Assembly (NCBI RefSeq): GCF_017357405.1
Contig: NZ_CP071598.1
Location: 930,001 to 994,000, forward strand
Origin: Halomontanus rarus
Lineage (GTDB): Archaea > Halobacteriota > Halobacteria > Halobacteriales > Natrialbaceae
Direction of reading: 5' to 3'
Length of the DNA stretch: 64,000 nt
Below are positions 18,297 to 27,744 of the stretch, piece by piece (positions within the stretch are counted from its first letter, which is position 1; the number at the start of each line of letters is the position of its first letter). The translations under genes were made by a program, and so were the position numbers. The notes under the pieces were generated by a model, which did no database searches, was not told the origin of the DNA, and saw only the letters and a list, made by a program, of their open reading frames with translations.

Positions 18297-19292
18297 ATGA
18301 ACTGGAAAATACGACGGTTCGGCCAGGCCGTGTTCACTGTCTGGGCAGTGATGACGCTGGCGTTTTTCTTGACGCGGATGATGCCCGGTAATCCGGTCGA
18401 CGCGTTCGTCGCCCGCGTCGGCCCGCAGTTGGACAACCCCCAGGAGGCCTACGAGATGGCAGAGATCTACATGAATATCAATCCACAGGATCCGATCCAC
18501 ATCGCCTACGTGGATTACATGACGACCATGCTTCAAGGTGACATGGGGATGTCGATGAGTCAGAACTCCTCGGTCGCCGCGATCATGGGCGAGGCGATTC
18601 CCTGGACGCTGTTCGTCATGAGCTGGGCGATCTTCATCGGGTTCGCCGTCGGCATCTCGCTGGGCGCGCTCATGGCCTACTGGGAGGGGAGCAAGTTCGA
18701 CGTCGCCCTCACCGGCTACGCGACGATCATCACGTCGATCCCCTTCTACGTGCTCGCGTTGATGTTGCTGATCACGTTCGCCTACCGACTCAACTGGTTC
18801 CCGACCGCGGGGCGCCGCCCCGAAGGCGTCGAAGCCGGGTTCAACATCCCGTTCATGGTCGGAATCATCCATCACGCGATCTTGCCCATCTTCTCGATGT
18901 TCGTCGCCTCCGGCGTCGCCTCGCTGACCATGCGCGGAAACAGTATCCGCGTTCTCGGCGAGGACTACCTCCGAGTCGCCCGTCTGCGCGGGCTGGCCGA
19001 CCGGACGATCGCCGTCCAGTACATCGCCCGCAACGCCATCCTCCCGATGTACACCGGGCTGATGATCGCCATCGGCTCGATGTTCGGTGGCGCCGTCGTC
19101 CTCGAGGAGATTTTCACGTACCGAGGAATGGGCTACTACATGATTCAGGCCGTGCGAGCGCGGGACTACCCGCTGATGATGGGCGCGTTCACCGTCATCA
19201 CGATCGCGGTCGTGATCTCGCTGCTGATCGCCGACCTGACCTACGGTAAAATTGACCCCCGTGCGGGGAACGAGGACCATGACGCGTTCTGA
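18297..19292 (+). CDS. Dpp/Opp-type ABC transporter permease (DppB-like)
   Basis: A 331-residue membrane protein with six predicted helices. The N-terminal M-M-P-G-N-P-V-D motif is characteristic of DppB/OppB permeases, and the ATPase-coupling segment L-R-V-A-R-L-R-G-L lies near residue 224. It is 94 bases downstream of the binding protein and overlaps the next permease gene by 14 bases, so the operon order is the usual one. Confidence 0.9.
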   Translation: MNWKIRRFGQAVFTVWAVMTLAFFLTRMMPGNPVDAFVARVGPQLDNPQEAYEMAEIYMNINPQDPIHIAYVDYMTTMLQGDMGMSMSQNSSVAAIMGEAIPWTLFVMSWAIFIGFAVGISLGALMAYWEGSKFDVALTGYATIITSIPFYVLALMLLITFAYRLNWFPTAGRRPEGVEAGFNIPFMVGIIHHAILPIFSMFVASGVASLTMRGNSIRVLGEDYLRVARLRGLADRTIAVQYIARNAILPMYTGLMIAIGSMFGGAVVLEEIFTYRGMGYYMIQAVRARDYPLMMGAFTVITIAVVISLLIADLTYGKIDPRAGNEDHDAF

Positions 19293-20442
19293 AGACGATT
19301 CCACTACGACGAACGACGGCGACGAAGCCTCCGGTTCACCCGGTTCGGTCGACGAGTTGATTCCCAATACCGGTGGCTCGAACGACGACGGTTCCACCGC
19401 AGCGGTGCGAAGCGACGGCGGAACGGTCGATACCGACTCGCCGTTCGAGACCACCTCGACGGTCACGGAAACCCGCGGCGACCGCGTCGACCGCTTCCTC
19501 GAGGAGTACCTTCGTACGCCGTGGTCGATCCTCAGAGACGACTGGCGGGCGCTGGCGGGCTTCGCCATCCTCAGCTTCTACGTCCTCGTCGGGACCGTCG
19601 GCGTCTATCTGGTCGAGCCGACGTATCCGGCCCACGGGCCGAAGTTGCTCGGTGCGTTCGCGGACTGGCAGTTCCCGCTCGGAACCACCTCTTCGGGCAG
19701 GGACGTCTTGGCGATGGCAGTTCACTCGACGCCGTCGATCCTCGTCATGATGACCTCGGGGGCGCTGTTCACCATTATCGTCGGGACGGCCTTCGGCGTG
19801 GTGTCGGGGTACAAGGGTGGACTGGTCGACACCGCGCTCAGCACGATCACCGACGTGTTCATCAACATCCCTGGCCTGCCGCTGGTCATCGTGCTCGCGA
19901 CGCTGCTCGAAGACTGGATCAACAACCCGGTCACGCTCGGCGTGCTGCTGGCGGTTGCGGCGTGGGCGGGACTCGCACGAGCGATCCGCTCACAGGTGCT
20001 GACGATCCGGAACGAATCGTTCGTCGAGTCGGCACGGGCGATGGACCTGTCGACGCGGTGGATCCTCTCGAAAGAGGTACTGCCGCACCTGATGCCGTAC
20101 GTCGTGGTGAACATGGTCAACGCGGCCCGCTCGATCATCTTCGCGGCGGTCGCGCTGTACTTCCTGGGCGTGCTTCCGTTCTCGGACGCCAACTGGGGGG
20201 TCATGCTGAACAACGCGTACAACTCTGGTGCGCTCTACCGACCGGCCGCCTACCACTGGCTGCTCGTGCCGATGATCGCCATCTCGGGGATCGCGGTCGG
20301 CCTCATTCTGCTCGCCCAATCGCTCGATCGCGTGTTCAACCCGCGCATCAGGGCCCGCCACCAGGACCTCGGCGGCGACGACGAGCCGATCGACGCGGAC
20401 GCGGACGCAGACGACAGCACGAAGGAGATGATGAACGTATGA
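19279..20442 (+). CDS. Dpp/Opp-type ABC transporter permease (DppC-like)
   Basis: A 387-residue permease. The first 80 or so residues are a hydrophilic Ser/Thr/Asp-rich tail. The membrane domain follows, with F-P-L-G-T-T-S-S-G-R-D-V (the DppC signature) and coupling segment F-V-E-S-A-R-A-M-D-L. Start 19279 has a GAGG just upstream; an earlier in-frame ATG at 19252 is less likely. The long acidic tail is typical of haloarchaeal permeases of this type. Confidence 0.88.
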   Translation: MTRSEDDSTTTNDGDEASGSPGSVDELIPNTGGSNDDGSTAAVRSDGGTVDTDSPFETTSTVTETRGDRVDRFLEEYLRTPWSILRDDWRALAGFAILSFYVLVGTVGVYLVEPTYPAHGPKLLGAFADWQFPLGTTSSGRDVLAMAVHSTPSILVMMTSGALFTIIVGTAFGVVSGYKGGLVDTALSTITDVFINIPGLPLVIVLATLLEDWINNPVTLGVLLAVAAWAGLARAIRSQVLTIRNESFVESARAMDLSTRWILSKEVLPHLMPYVVVNMVNAARSIIFAAVALYFLGVLPFSDANWGVMLNNAYNSGALYRPAAYHWLLVPMIAISGIAVGLILLAQSLDRVFNPRIRARHQDLGGDDEPIDADADADDSTKEMMNV

Positions 20443-20516
20443 CTCACCGATCTACTACTACTTTCGACGACGACCGAACCGACCGCCGACTCACCGCCTC
20501 GGAGGTGCGCCGATGA
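20439..20516 (+). CDS. 25-residue coupled mini-ORF between permease and ATPase
   Basis: The ATG overlaps the permease stop (ATGA, 20439-20442), and the ORF ends in another ATGA (20513-20516) that contains the ATPase start. It encodes MTHRSTTTFDDDRTDRRLTA plus SEVRR. Strong Shine-Dalgarno sequences precede both its start (AAGGAG) and the ATPase start (GGAGG). I read it as a coupling peptide or small subunit. It could instead be the remnant of a longer ATPase N-terminus after a frameshift, but it is in a different frame from both neighbours and has no database family that I recognise. Confidence 0.5.
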   Translation: MTHRSTTTFDDDRTDRRLTASEVRR

Positions 20517-22723
20517 CGATTTCCGAGTCGGCCGCGACCGACCGCCCGTCCGACGACGTCATCGTCGAGTTGCGGGACACCTCCGTCGAGTTCGGCATGG
20601 AACGCGGCCAGTCACGGGTCCTCAACGAGGTGACCACCGAGGTCTACCGCGACGAGATCCTCGGCGTCATCGGCGAATCCGGCTCGGGGAAGTCGATGTT
20701 CGCGTCGGCGATGCTCGACGCCGTCCCCGAACCGGGCGTCACCACCGGCGAGGTCATCTACCACCCCGAGGAGGGCGAGCCGATCTCCGTCACCGACCTC
20801 TCGAAGGACGAACTCCGCCAGTTCCGCTGGGAAGAGGTCTCGATGGTCTTCCAGGGTGCGATGAGTTCGTTCAACCCGGTGTTGCCGATCAAGACACACT
20901 TCGTCGAGACGCTCTCGGCCCACGACTACGACATCGGCCGCGGGCTCGCACGGGCGCAGGAGCTGCTGTCGGACCTCTATCTCGATCCCGAGCGGATGCT
21001 CAACTCCTACCCCCACGAGCTCTCCGGCGGGATGAAACAGCGCGTGCTCATCGCGCTCAGCCTCGTCCTCGAGCCGGACTTACTGGTGATGGACGAGCCG
21101 ACGGCGGCACTCGACTTGCTGATGCAGCGGTCGATCGTCTCCCTGCTCGAGGAGATCAAGGAGAAACACGACCTGACGATCGTGTTCATCACGCACGACC
21201 TGCCGCTGGTGGCGGACCTCGCCGACCGGCTGGCGGTGCTCTACGCCTTCGAGTTCGCGGAGATCGGGCCGTCGAACCGCATCCTCGAGGAGCCGGCCCA
21301 CCCCTACACGCGGGCGCTGTTGAACGCGACGCCGAACCTCTCGGCACCGTTAGAGGAGATGCGCCCGATCGCCGGCGAGAGCCCGGACCCGGTGAACATT
21401 CCGGAGGGGTGTTCGTACCATCCGCGGTGTCCACTGGCCGACGAGGAGTGCGAGACGATCGATCCGGGGCCCTACGACGCCGGTCCGGACCACGACGTTC
21501 ACTGCCACCACTGGGAGCAGTCGATCGAGGACCTCGACATCGCGTTCGAGGAGACCAGCGACACGGGGAAGACGCCGAGCGCCGTCGACAAGGCGTCGGG
21601 GGACCCGCTAGTGTCGCTGTCGGACGTCGAGGTCACCTTCGGGTCGGCCAACGAGGGCTGGCTCGACTTCGGCGAGTCCCAGACGGTCACGGCCGTCGAC
21701 GGCGTTTCGCTCGACATTTACGACAACGACGTGGTCGTGCTGGTCGGCGAGAGCGGCTGCGGCAAGACCACCCTTGCCAAGACCGCCGTCGGCCTCCAGA
21801 CGCCGACCGCGGGAACGATCGAGTACCGCGGGCGGGACATCTGGGAGGGCGCCTCCGGCAGCACGCTCGCCGACAAGGAGATCCGCCGCGCGCTCCAGAT
21901 CGTCCATCAGGACCCCGGGAGCGCACTGAACTCCCACCACCGCGTGCGGACGATCCTCGAGCAACCGCTCAAGCGCTGGCACCCCGACCTCGACGGGAAC
22001 GACCGCCGCGAGCGGATCCTCGGGATGCTCGAGTACGTCGGAATCAGCCCGCCGGAGGACTATATCGACCGGTATCCCCACCAGTTGTCCGGCGGCGAAC
22101 AGCAGCGGATCGCGCTGATTCGCTCGATGCTGGTGAATCCGGACCTCATCCTGGCCGACGAGGCGGTGTCGGCGCTGGACGTGTCGCTGCGCGTCGGGAT
22201 GATGGACCTGATGATCGAGTTGCAGGACGTGTTCGACACGTCGTTCCTGTTCATCTCCCACGACCTCTCGAACGCCCGCTACATCGCGGAGAAGACCGGC
22301 GGACGGATCGGCGTGATGTACCTGGGTGAACTCGTCGAGGTCGGGTCGGCCAAGCGGATCATCGAGGATCCACAGCACCCCTACACGAAGGCGTTGCGAT
22401 GGGCGACGCCGGAACTGGACGCCGAGCAGATCGGCGACTCCGAGGAGAGTCCGATGCGGTCGATCGACATTCCCGATCCGACGGATCCGCCGTCGGGGTG
22501 TCGGTACCACACGCGGTGTCCGGAAGCGCGGGAGGTCTGTGCGACCCAGACCCCCGGGTTCGTCGATCTCGGCGACGAGACGCACGCCCAGAAGAGCGCC
22601 TGTTTCCGGGCGTACGACGACCACGAGTACTGGCAGAGCGCATCGATCACCGACGAGCACGCGGATTCGGGTGTCGATACGGGCGGAGACACGGATTCGG
22701 GCGTGACCTCTGAGTCGGACTGA
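20513..22723 (+). CDS. Fused DppD-DppF-type ABC transporter ATP-binding protein
   Basis: A 736-residue protein with two complete ATPase domains. Half one has Walker A G-E-S-G-S-G-K-S, signature L-S-G-G-M-K-Q-R and Walker B L-L-V-M-D-E-P. Half two has G-E-S-G-C-G-K-T, L-S-G-G-E-Q-Q-R and L-I-L-A-D-E-A. Each half ends in the oligopeptide-type C-terminal motif (C-S-Y-H-P-R-C and C-R-Y-H-T-R-C with further cysteines), which in DppD homologues can hold an iron-sulfur cluster. It energises the importer formed by the two permeases. The fusion of the two ATPases is common in haloarchaea. Confidence 0.92.
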   Translation: MTISESAATDRPSDDVIVELRDTSVEFGMERGQSRVLNEVTTEVYRDEILGVIGESGSGKSMFASAMLDAVPEPGVTTGEVIYHPEEGEPISVTDLSKDELRQFRWEEVSMVFQGAMSSFNPVLPIKTHFVETLSAHDYDIGRGLARAQELLSDLYLDPERMLNSYPHELSGGMKQRVLIALSLVLEPDLLVMDEPTAALDLLMQRSIVSLLEEIKEKHDLTIVFITHDLPLVADLADRLAVLYAFEFAEIGPSNRILEEPAHPYTRALLNATPNLSAPLEEMRPIAGESPDPVNIPEGCSYHPRCPLADEECETIDPGPYDAGPDHDVHCHHWEQSIEDLDIAFEETSDTGKTPSAVDKASGDPLVSLSDVEVTFGSANEGWLDFGESQTVTAVDGVSLDIYDNDVVVLVGESGCGKTTLAKTAVGLQTPTAGTIEYRGRDIWEGASGSTLADKEIRRALQIVHQDPGSALNSHHRVRTILEQPLKRWHPDLDGNDRRERILGMLEYVGISPPEDYIDRYPHQLSGGEQQRIALIRSMLVNPDLILADEAVSALDVSLRVGMMDLMIELQDVFDTSFLFISHDLSNARYIAEKTGGRIGVMYLGELVEVGSAKRIIEDPQHPYTKALRWATPELDAEQIGDSEESPMRSIDIPDPTDPPSGCRYHTRCPEAREVCATQTPGFVDLGDETHAQKSACFRAYDDHEYWQSASITDEHADSGVDTGGDTDSGVTSESD

Positions 22724-22805
22724 CGTCGGTTTTCGCTTCTCGTTTCTCGCATCACGCTTCGCACGTCCCCTCGGTTACGTGAGCGGGGTGAACGGACACA
22801 CTCTG

Positions 22806-22832
22806 TTTTCGTTCCCGTTCCCGTTCCCGTTC
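22806..22832. repeat. Hexamer array (GTTCCC units)
   Basis: GTTCCC repeats in the gap between the ATPase gene and the small membrane protein gene. It is the inverted equivalent of the AACGGG array at 4629-4673, including the flanking CGTTTTC/GAAAACG. Confidence 0.65.
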
Positions 22833-22988
22833 GAGGTCACCTCTCGTAGTTCCAGTAGACGTTTCGAAACCGACGCTCGAGCGTCACCCGTCTTGGACAG
22901 TTCGCGAAAATGAGCCGATCGTTCGTTTCGTTCGGTTTCTCGACAACGGAGTCGATTCGGTTGTCTCCCGTTCGTCGTCCGGACAGTG

Positions 22989-23240
22989 TCACCCTTGAGA
23001 GCCGCGCAAGGACCACTGAATGAATGCGTACATCAACACGCCGATAATGACGAGTGCGATGCCCCACACGGCCATGACGCCGGCCATGACGCCGGTCTGG
23101 AGGATGAATCCGATGAGGATGAACACGAGTCCGCCGGCCGCGAGCTTCAGCGAGAAGGAGTTCTTGAATCGCTCGATCGGACCCGTATCCATGTCGTACG
23201 TGGCGACCGACTCGTCCGTATCGTCTGCCTGAAGAGCCAT
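22989..23240 (-). CDS. Small two-helix membrane protein
   Basis: An 83-residue protein with an acidic N-terminus of about 30 residues and two Gly/Val/Ile-rich helices (about residues 33-50 and 53-74), ending in W-S-L-R-G. It resembles the many short haloarchaeal membrane proteins without known role. No functional link to its neighbours can be shown. Confidence 0.65.
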   Translation of the reverse strand: MALQADDTDESVATYDMDTGPIERFKNSFSLKLAAGGLVFILIGFILQTGVMAGVMAVWGIALVIIGVLMYAFIQWSLRGSQG

Positions 23241-23352
23241 AGCGGATACTCGTCGTCCGCCGTGTTATCGTTTTCGACGTCGTAACGCGAGCGACTCGCC
23301 GTTCGGCCGACCGATACCGTCGACACGCGCCGACCGGTCGCGGCGAACGACC

Positions 23353-23370
23353 ACCATAAACACTTATGGT
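23353..23370. promoter_or_regulatory. Candidate operator upstream of the rhamnonate dehydratase gene, perfect 7-4-7 palindrome
   Basis: ACCATAA, a 4-base spacer (ACAC) and TTATGGT. It lies 50-67 bases before the start at 23420, where a TATA region would be, and has the same arm and spacer lengths as the palindrome at 6541-6558. Confidence 0.5.
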
Positions 23371-23419
23371 CCCGTTGGAAGGATATGACACTGAATCCGA
23401 CGCAGCGACGGAGACACAC

Positions 23420-24625
23420 ATGGAAATCACAGACATCAACGTTACGAAGGTGAGTACCGATTCTTGGGGCGAGTTCGTCGAGTTCCCGCTCGTCACCATC
23501 ATGAGCAAGTTCGACGAGTACAACAACGCTGACGGCGACAATCCGCAGGCCCGCCGTAAGTGGATGGGACCGGTCGGCGACGTCGTCGTCGAGGTCGAGA
23601 CCGACGCGGGGATCACCGGCGTCGGCGTCGGCAACTGGGCGACGGGCGCCATCGAGACCATCGTCGACGAGACACTCTCGAAGCTGATCGTCGGCGAGGA
23701 CCCCTCCCGACGCGAGTACCTCTGGGACATGATGTATCGCGCGACGATCCCGTTCGGTCGGAAGGGCGCGGCCGTCGAGGCCATCAGCGCCGTCGACCTC
23801 GCGCTCTGGGACATCGCGGGCAAGGAAGCCGAGAAGCCGGTCTACGAACTGCTCGGCGGTCCCGTCTCTGACGAGATCGACTGCTACGCGAGCAACCTCC
23901 ACCCGGTCGACCTCGAGAAACTCGAGGAGGAAGCCCAGGAGTACGCCGAGAAGGGCTTCGACACGATGAAACTCCGGTTCCTGCACGGCCCTGAAGCCGG
24001 CCGAAAGGGGATGAAAGAGAACGAGGAGATCGTGAAGACGGTCCGAGACGCCGTCGGCGACGAGATCGGCATCGCGGGCGACGCCTACATGGGGTGGGAC
24101 GTCCGCTACGCGAAGAAGATGCTCAAACGCCTCGAGCGCTACGACATGGAGTGGGTCGAGGAGCCGGTCATCCCCGACGACATCGACGGCTACGCCGAGC
24201 TCCGCGAGGCGTCGAACGTTCCCATCTCCGGCGGCGAACACGAGTTCACCCGTTGGGGCCACAAGGAACTGCTCGAGCGCGAAGCCGTCGACATCCTCCA
24301 ACCCGACGTCCACCGCTGTGGCGGGCTCACCGAGTTGCTGAAGATCGACTCGATGGCCAGTTCCCACGACGTGCCGGTGGTTCCCCACTCCGGGACGAAC
24401 CCGCACCTGCACTTCATCGCCGCCTCGACGAACGCGCCGATGGCGGAGTACTTCCCGATTCCCGAGTGGTATCAGGAGCGTCAGGGCGAGCAGGAGTCGA
24501 CCTACGCCGACGCCATCTACGCCAACCCGCCGAACGCTGAGAACGGCTCGATCGCCATCCCCGACGGCGTCGGCCTGAGTTCGGAAGTCAACCGCGACGC
24601 CCTCGAGCACTACGCGGTAGAGTAA
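23420..24625 (+). CDS. Enolase-superfamily dehydratase, probable L-rhamnonate dehydratase (RhmD-like)
   Basis: A 401-residue mandelate racemase/muconate lactonising enzyme family member. Metal ligands appear in I-A-G-D-A-Y, W-V-E-E-P and S-G-G-E-H-E-F, and the base His in V-V-P-H-S-G. The N-terminal M-S-K-F-D-E-Y and the block D-I-L-Q-P-D-V-H-R-C-G-G-L-T resemble E. coli RhmD more than other subgroups. It would dehydrate L-rhamnonate to 2-keto-3-deoxy-L-rhamnonate. The start at 23420 (MEITDIN) is preferred over 23366. The next gene begins 3 bases after the stop, so the two form an operon. Confidence 0.75.
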   Translation: MEITDINVTKVSTDSWGEFVEFPLVTIMSKFDEYNNADGDNPQARRKWMGPVGDVVVEVETDAGITGVGVGNWATGAIETIVDETLSKLIVGEDPSRREYLWDMMYRATIPFGRKGAAVEAISAVDLALWDIAGKEAEKPVYELLGGPVSDEIDCYASNLHPVDLEKLEEEAQEYAEKGFDTMKLRFLHGPEAGRKGMKENEEIVKTVRDAVGDEIGIAGDAYMGWDVRYAKKMLKRLERYDMEWVEEPVIPDDIDGYAELREASNVPISGGEHEFTRWGHKELLEREAVDILQPDVHRCGGLTELLKIDSMASSHDVPVVPHSGTNPHLHFIAASTNAPMAEYFPIPEWYQERQGEQESTYADAIYANPPNAENGSIAIPDGVGLSSEVNRDALEHYAVE

Positions 24626-24628
24626 TCC

Positions 24629-25669
24629 ATGAGCACGAACGACGTCACGTTCGAGTTCAACGTCCCGGTGTTCGCCGGCGCCCCCGACGAGGGCGACGAC
24701 GAACCGGTCCACCGCGACACCCCGCAACTCGACGGTCTCGACTGGGAACAGACCAAGGAGTCGATCCTGCTGGCCGAGGAACTCGGCTTCGACGCCGCGT
24801 GGGCACCCGACCACCTGATGCTCGGGCGCGACCGCGCCGAGTACGAGGTCTGGACGCTGCTGTCGGCGATGGCGGGCTTCACCGAGGACATCAACCTTGG
24901 CTCACTCGTCCTCTGTAACGACTATCGCAACCCCGCGCTGGTCGCGAAGATGGCCGCGACGCTCGACGTCATCTCCGACGGCCGCCTCGAGCTCGGCCTC
25001 GGCGCGGGCTGGCACGAACCCGAGTACGATGCCTACGGCTGGGAGTACCGCGACGGCTTCGAGCGGCTGATGCGACTGGACGAGGGGATCCGCCTGATGA
25101 AGGAGATGTGGACGACCGACGCCGGTGAGGGGGCGACCTTCGACGGCGACCGCTACCAGATCGAGGACGCCCACTGCGAGCCCGGTCCCGTACAGGACCC
25201 CCACCCGCCGATCCTCGTCGGCGGACAGGGCGAGCAGGTGACGCTCAAGCTCGTCGCCAAACACGCCGACGTCTGGAACACGGACGTCTTCAACGGCGAC
25301 ACCGAGACGCTCGCCCACAAGATCGGCGTGATCGAAGACCACTGCGAGACCGTCGGCCGCGACCCCGACGAAATCGAGTACTCCTGGGACGGCCACGTCA
25401 TCTGCACCCGCGACGAGGAGAAACTCGAGGACCTGATCGATCTGATGACGCCGATCCAGTTCGAAGAGGAGTATCAGGATCAGGCACCGATCGAAACCGT
25501 CGAAGACGCTCGCGAGTACTTCGTCATGGGCACGCCCGAGGAGTGTGCGGAGGCGATCGAACGACGGATCGACGTCGGCGTGACGAAGTTCCAGGGCTGG
25601 TTCATCGACTTCCCGGACACGAGCGGCATGGAGCTGTTCGCCGACGAGGTCATTCCGCAGTTCTCCTGA
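24629..25669 (+). CDS. LLM-class (luciferase-like) flavin/F420-dependent oxidoreductase
   Basis: A 346-residue luciferase-like TIM-barrel protein with A-A-W-A-P-D-H-L near residue 51, S-D-G-R-L-E-L-G-L-G-A-G-W-H-E-P-E and P-P-I-L-V-G-G-Q-G. The layout is that of F420-dependent dehydrogenases and related FMN enzymes. It is tightly coupled to the rhamnonate dehydratase gene (3-base gap), which suggests a step in the same pathway, for instance oxidation of a keto-deoxy acid. That role is inference; no characterised enzyme of this type is known to me in rhamnose breakdown. Confidence 0.82.
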   Translation: MSTNDVTFEFNVPVFAGAPDEGDDEPVHRDTPQLDGLDWEQTKESILLAEELGFDAAWAPDHLMLGRDRAEYEVWTLLSAMAGFTEDINLGSLVLCNDYRNPALVAKMAATLDVISDGRLELGLGAGWHEPEYDAYGWEYRDGFERLMRLDEGIRLMKEMWTTDAGEGATFDGDRYQIEDAHCEPGPVQDPHPPILVGGQGEQVTLKLVAKHADVWNTDVFNGDTETLAHKIGVIEDHCETVGRDPDEIEYSWDGHVICTRDEEKLEDLIDLMTPIQFEEEYQDQAPIETVEDAREYFVMGTPEECAEAIERRIDVGVTKFQGWFIDFPDTSGMELFADEVIPQFS

Positions 25670-25963
25670 GCGGTCGTCTTCGCGACGGACGTTTCGGTTT
25701 CTCTTCGTTTCGTTCGTTTCTACGCGAGTGACGGCTCCCTCTTCGAGAGCGGTCGGTGCGCGGTGGTCGGTATTCGAATCCCGGCCGTCTCGAGGGGAGA
25801 CCGTCCGTTTTCCGATCGTTTGCTGTCCGCCCGGCTGCTGTCCGACCGTCCGGTCATCGGTCACGGTCACGATCACGATCACAACCCGGACCGGCTACAG
25901 TTACGATCACGACTCCGGCCACGGTCACAACCACTATTACCCGCAGGATCGGACGGTACGACC

Positions 25964-27637
25964 ATGGACGACACGACGTTCGACGTCACCGAGTACGGGG
26001 GCGCCGACGCGACAGTGGCGACGGAAGCGTTCCAGACGGCGATCGACGCCTGCGGGGCGGCCGGCGGCGGGACCGTCCGCGTCCCCGCCGGCACGTACGA
26101 GACGGGAACGGTTCGCCTCCGGGACGACGTCACGCTCCACCTCGAGGCCGGCGCGACGGTCGCCGCGACCGAGGACGAGAGCGAGTACTCCGCGGAGCGC
26201 GTCGGCCCGGACGGCGAGCGGGTCTTCCTGCTGGCCGAGGAGGTCGAGAACGTCGCGCTCACGGGTCGCGGGACGTTCGACGGACGGGGAACGGCGTTCA
26301 TGCGGATGGACACGCCGATTCAGGGACACTCCGGCGAATCCTCGGCACACCCGCTGATCACGAGCGGGTCCCACGAAGCTCGACAGGGCGAGGACTACCT
26401 CGACCGCGAGGACGGAACCGACGACTGGCCGGTCGCGAAACCCGACTTTCGGCCCGGACCGATGTTCGAGTTCGACGGCTGCGAGAACGTCCTCGTGGAG
26501 AACGTCACCATGCGGGACATGCCGTCGTGGACGATTCACGTCGATCGGTCGACGGACGTCGACGTCCGGGGGATCGATATCCTCGGCGACAAGCGGATTC
26601 CGAACAACGACGGCATCGCGGTCACCGACTCGCGGAACGTCCACATCTCCGACTGCACGCTCGTCACTTGCGACGACAGCATCTGCATGAACGGGACGGC
26701 GGAGAGCGACAAACCCTGCGAGAACGTCACCGTGACGAACTGCACGATCGAGTCCAACGCCTGCGCGATCAAGTTCGGGTCGCAAACGGCGGGCGTCATG
26801 CGGAACTTCACGTTCGAGAACTGTATCATCCAGCACTCGAACCGCGGACTCGGTATTCAACACCGCGACAGCGGAACCCTCGAGAACGTCCTCTTCTCGA
26901 ACATCGTGATCGAGACGCGCCTTCTGTCGGGACCCTGGTGGGGGAAAGCCGAGCCGATCTACGTGACGTCCGTCCCGCGCGACGAGGAGACCGAGCTCGG
27001 AACCGTCCGGAACGTCCGCTTCTCGAACGTCCTCGCGACCGCCGAGAACGGGGCCCTCGTCTACGGCTCCGAGGAGGCGACCATCGAGAACCTCTCGTTC
27101 GACGACGTCCGGCTCGAGATCCGAGGTGGCGAGAAGGCCCCGCTCACCGGCGGCAACTTCGACCTGCAGCCGACCGCTGCCGAGACGCCGATCGTCGAAC
27201 GCGATATCTCGGGGGTCCACTGCGAGGGCGTCGCCGACCTCGACCTCGAGGACGTGACCGTCGAGTGGGGCGAAAGCCTCCCCGAGTACTTCTCGCACGG
27301 AATCCAGTGTATCGACGTCGACAGCCTCGAGATCGACGGGTTCGACGGCCGGCAGGCCCACCTCGGTTCGAGCGACGCCGCTATCGCACTGTGCGAGACC
27401 GAGACCGTCTCGATCCGCGACTGTCGGGCGCGACCCGGAACCGGACGCTTTCTCGGGCTCGAGGGCGGCGACGATCGACGGCTGTTCGTCGACAACGACC
27501 TCGCGGACGCCGACACGGTTGGTATCGACGGTATCGACGACGGATCGGGATCGGGATCGGAGTCAGTGACGAAGTCGGGATCGGGGTCGGAATCCGAATC
27601 CGGTTTCGTCGTCTCCGGAAACGTTCTCCCGCTGTAG
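25964..27637 (+). CDS. GH28-family glycoside hydrolase (polygalacturonase/rhamnogalacturonase type), cytoplasmic
   Basis: A 557-residue right-handed beta-helix enzyme. GH28 features are seen in order: N-N-D-G-I-A near residue 211, the acid pair C-D-D-S-I-C near residue 239, and repeated N-V-x-x-x-N/D-C turns. An Asn/Cys-rich helix continues to about residue 330. The C-terminus has a Gly/Ser/Glu hexamer-coded tail. There is no signal peptide, so it probably acts on imported oligomers. The start at 25964 gives the usual F-D-V-T-E-Y-G-G opening. The substrate is galacturonic acid-containing, but poly-, exo- or rhamnogalacturonan action cannot be told apart. Confidence 0.85.
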   Translation: MDDTTFDVTEYGGADATVATEAFQTAIDACGAAGGGTVRVPAGTYETGTVRLRDDVTLHLEAGATVAATEDESEYSAERVGPDGERVFLLAEEVENVALTGRGTFDGRGTAFMRMDTPIQGHSGESSAHPLITSGSHEARQGEDYLDREDGTDDWPVAKPDFRPGPMFEFDGCENVLVENVTMRDMPSWTIHVDRSTDVDVRGIDILGDKRIPNNDGIAVTDSRNVHISDCTLVTCDDSICMNGTAESDKPCENVTVTNCTIESNACAIKFGSQTAGVMRNFTFENCIIQHSNRGLGIQHRDSGTLENVLFSNIVIETRLLSGPWWGKAEPIYVTSVPRDEETELGTVRNVRFSNVLATAENGALVYGSEEATIENLSFDDVRLEIRGGEKAPLTGGNFDLQPTAAETPIVERDISGVHCEGVADLDLEDVTVEWGESLPEYFSHGIQCIDVDSLEIDGFDGRQAHLGSSDAAIALCETETVSIRDCRARPGTGRFLGLEGGDDRRLFVDNDLADADTVGIDGIDDGSGSGSESVTKSGSGSESESGFVVSGNVLPL

Positions 27638-27648
27638 CGGAGGATCGA

Positions 27649-27690
27649 TTCCGGTTCCGGTTCCGGTTCCGGTTCCGATTTCGATTTCGA
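27649..27690. repeat. Hexamer array (GGTTCC/GATTTC units)
   Basis: Tandem hexamers between the GH28 and lyase genes, following the hexamer-coded tail of the GH28 protein. Confidence 0.6.
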
Positions 27691-27744
27691 CCTCGAGTGC
27701 CCGTTCACGAGCCTTTTTGCTCCCCCGCACCCACTGTCGTCGTC

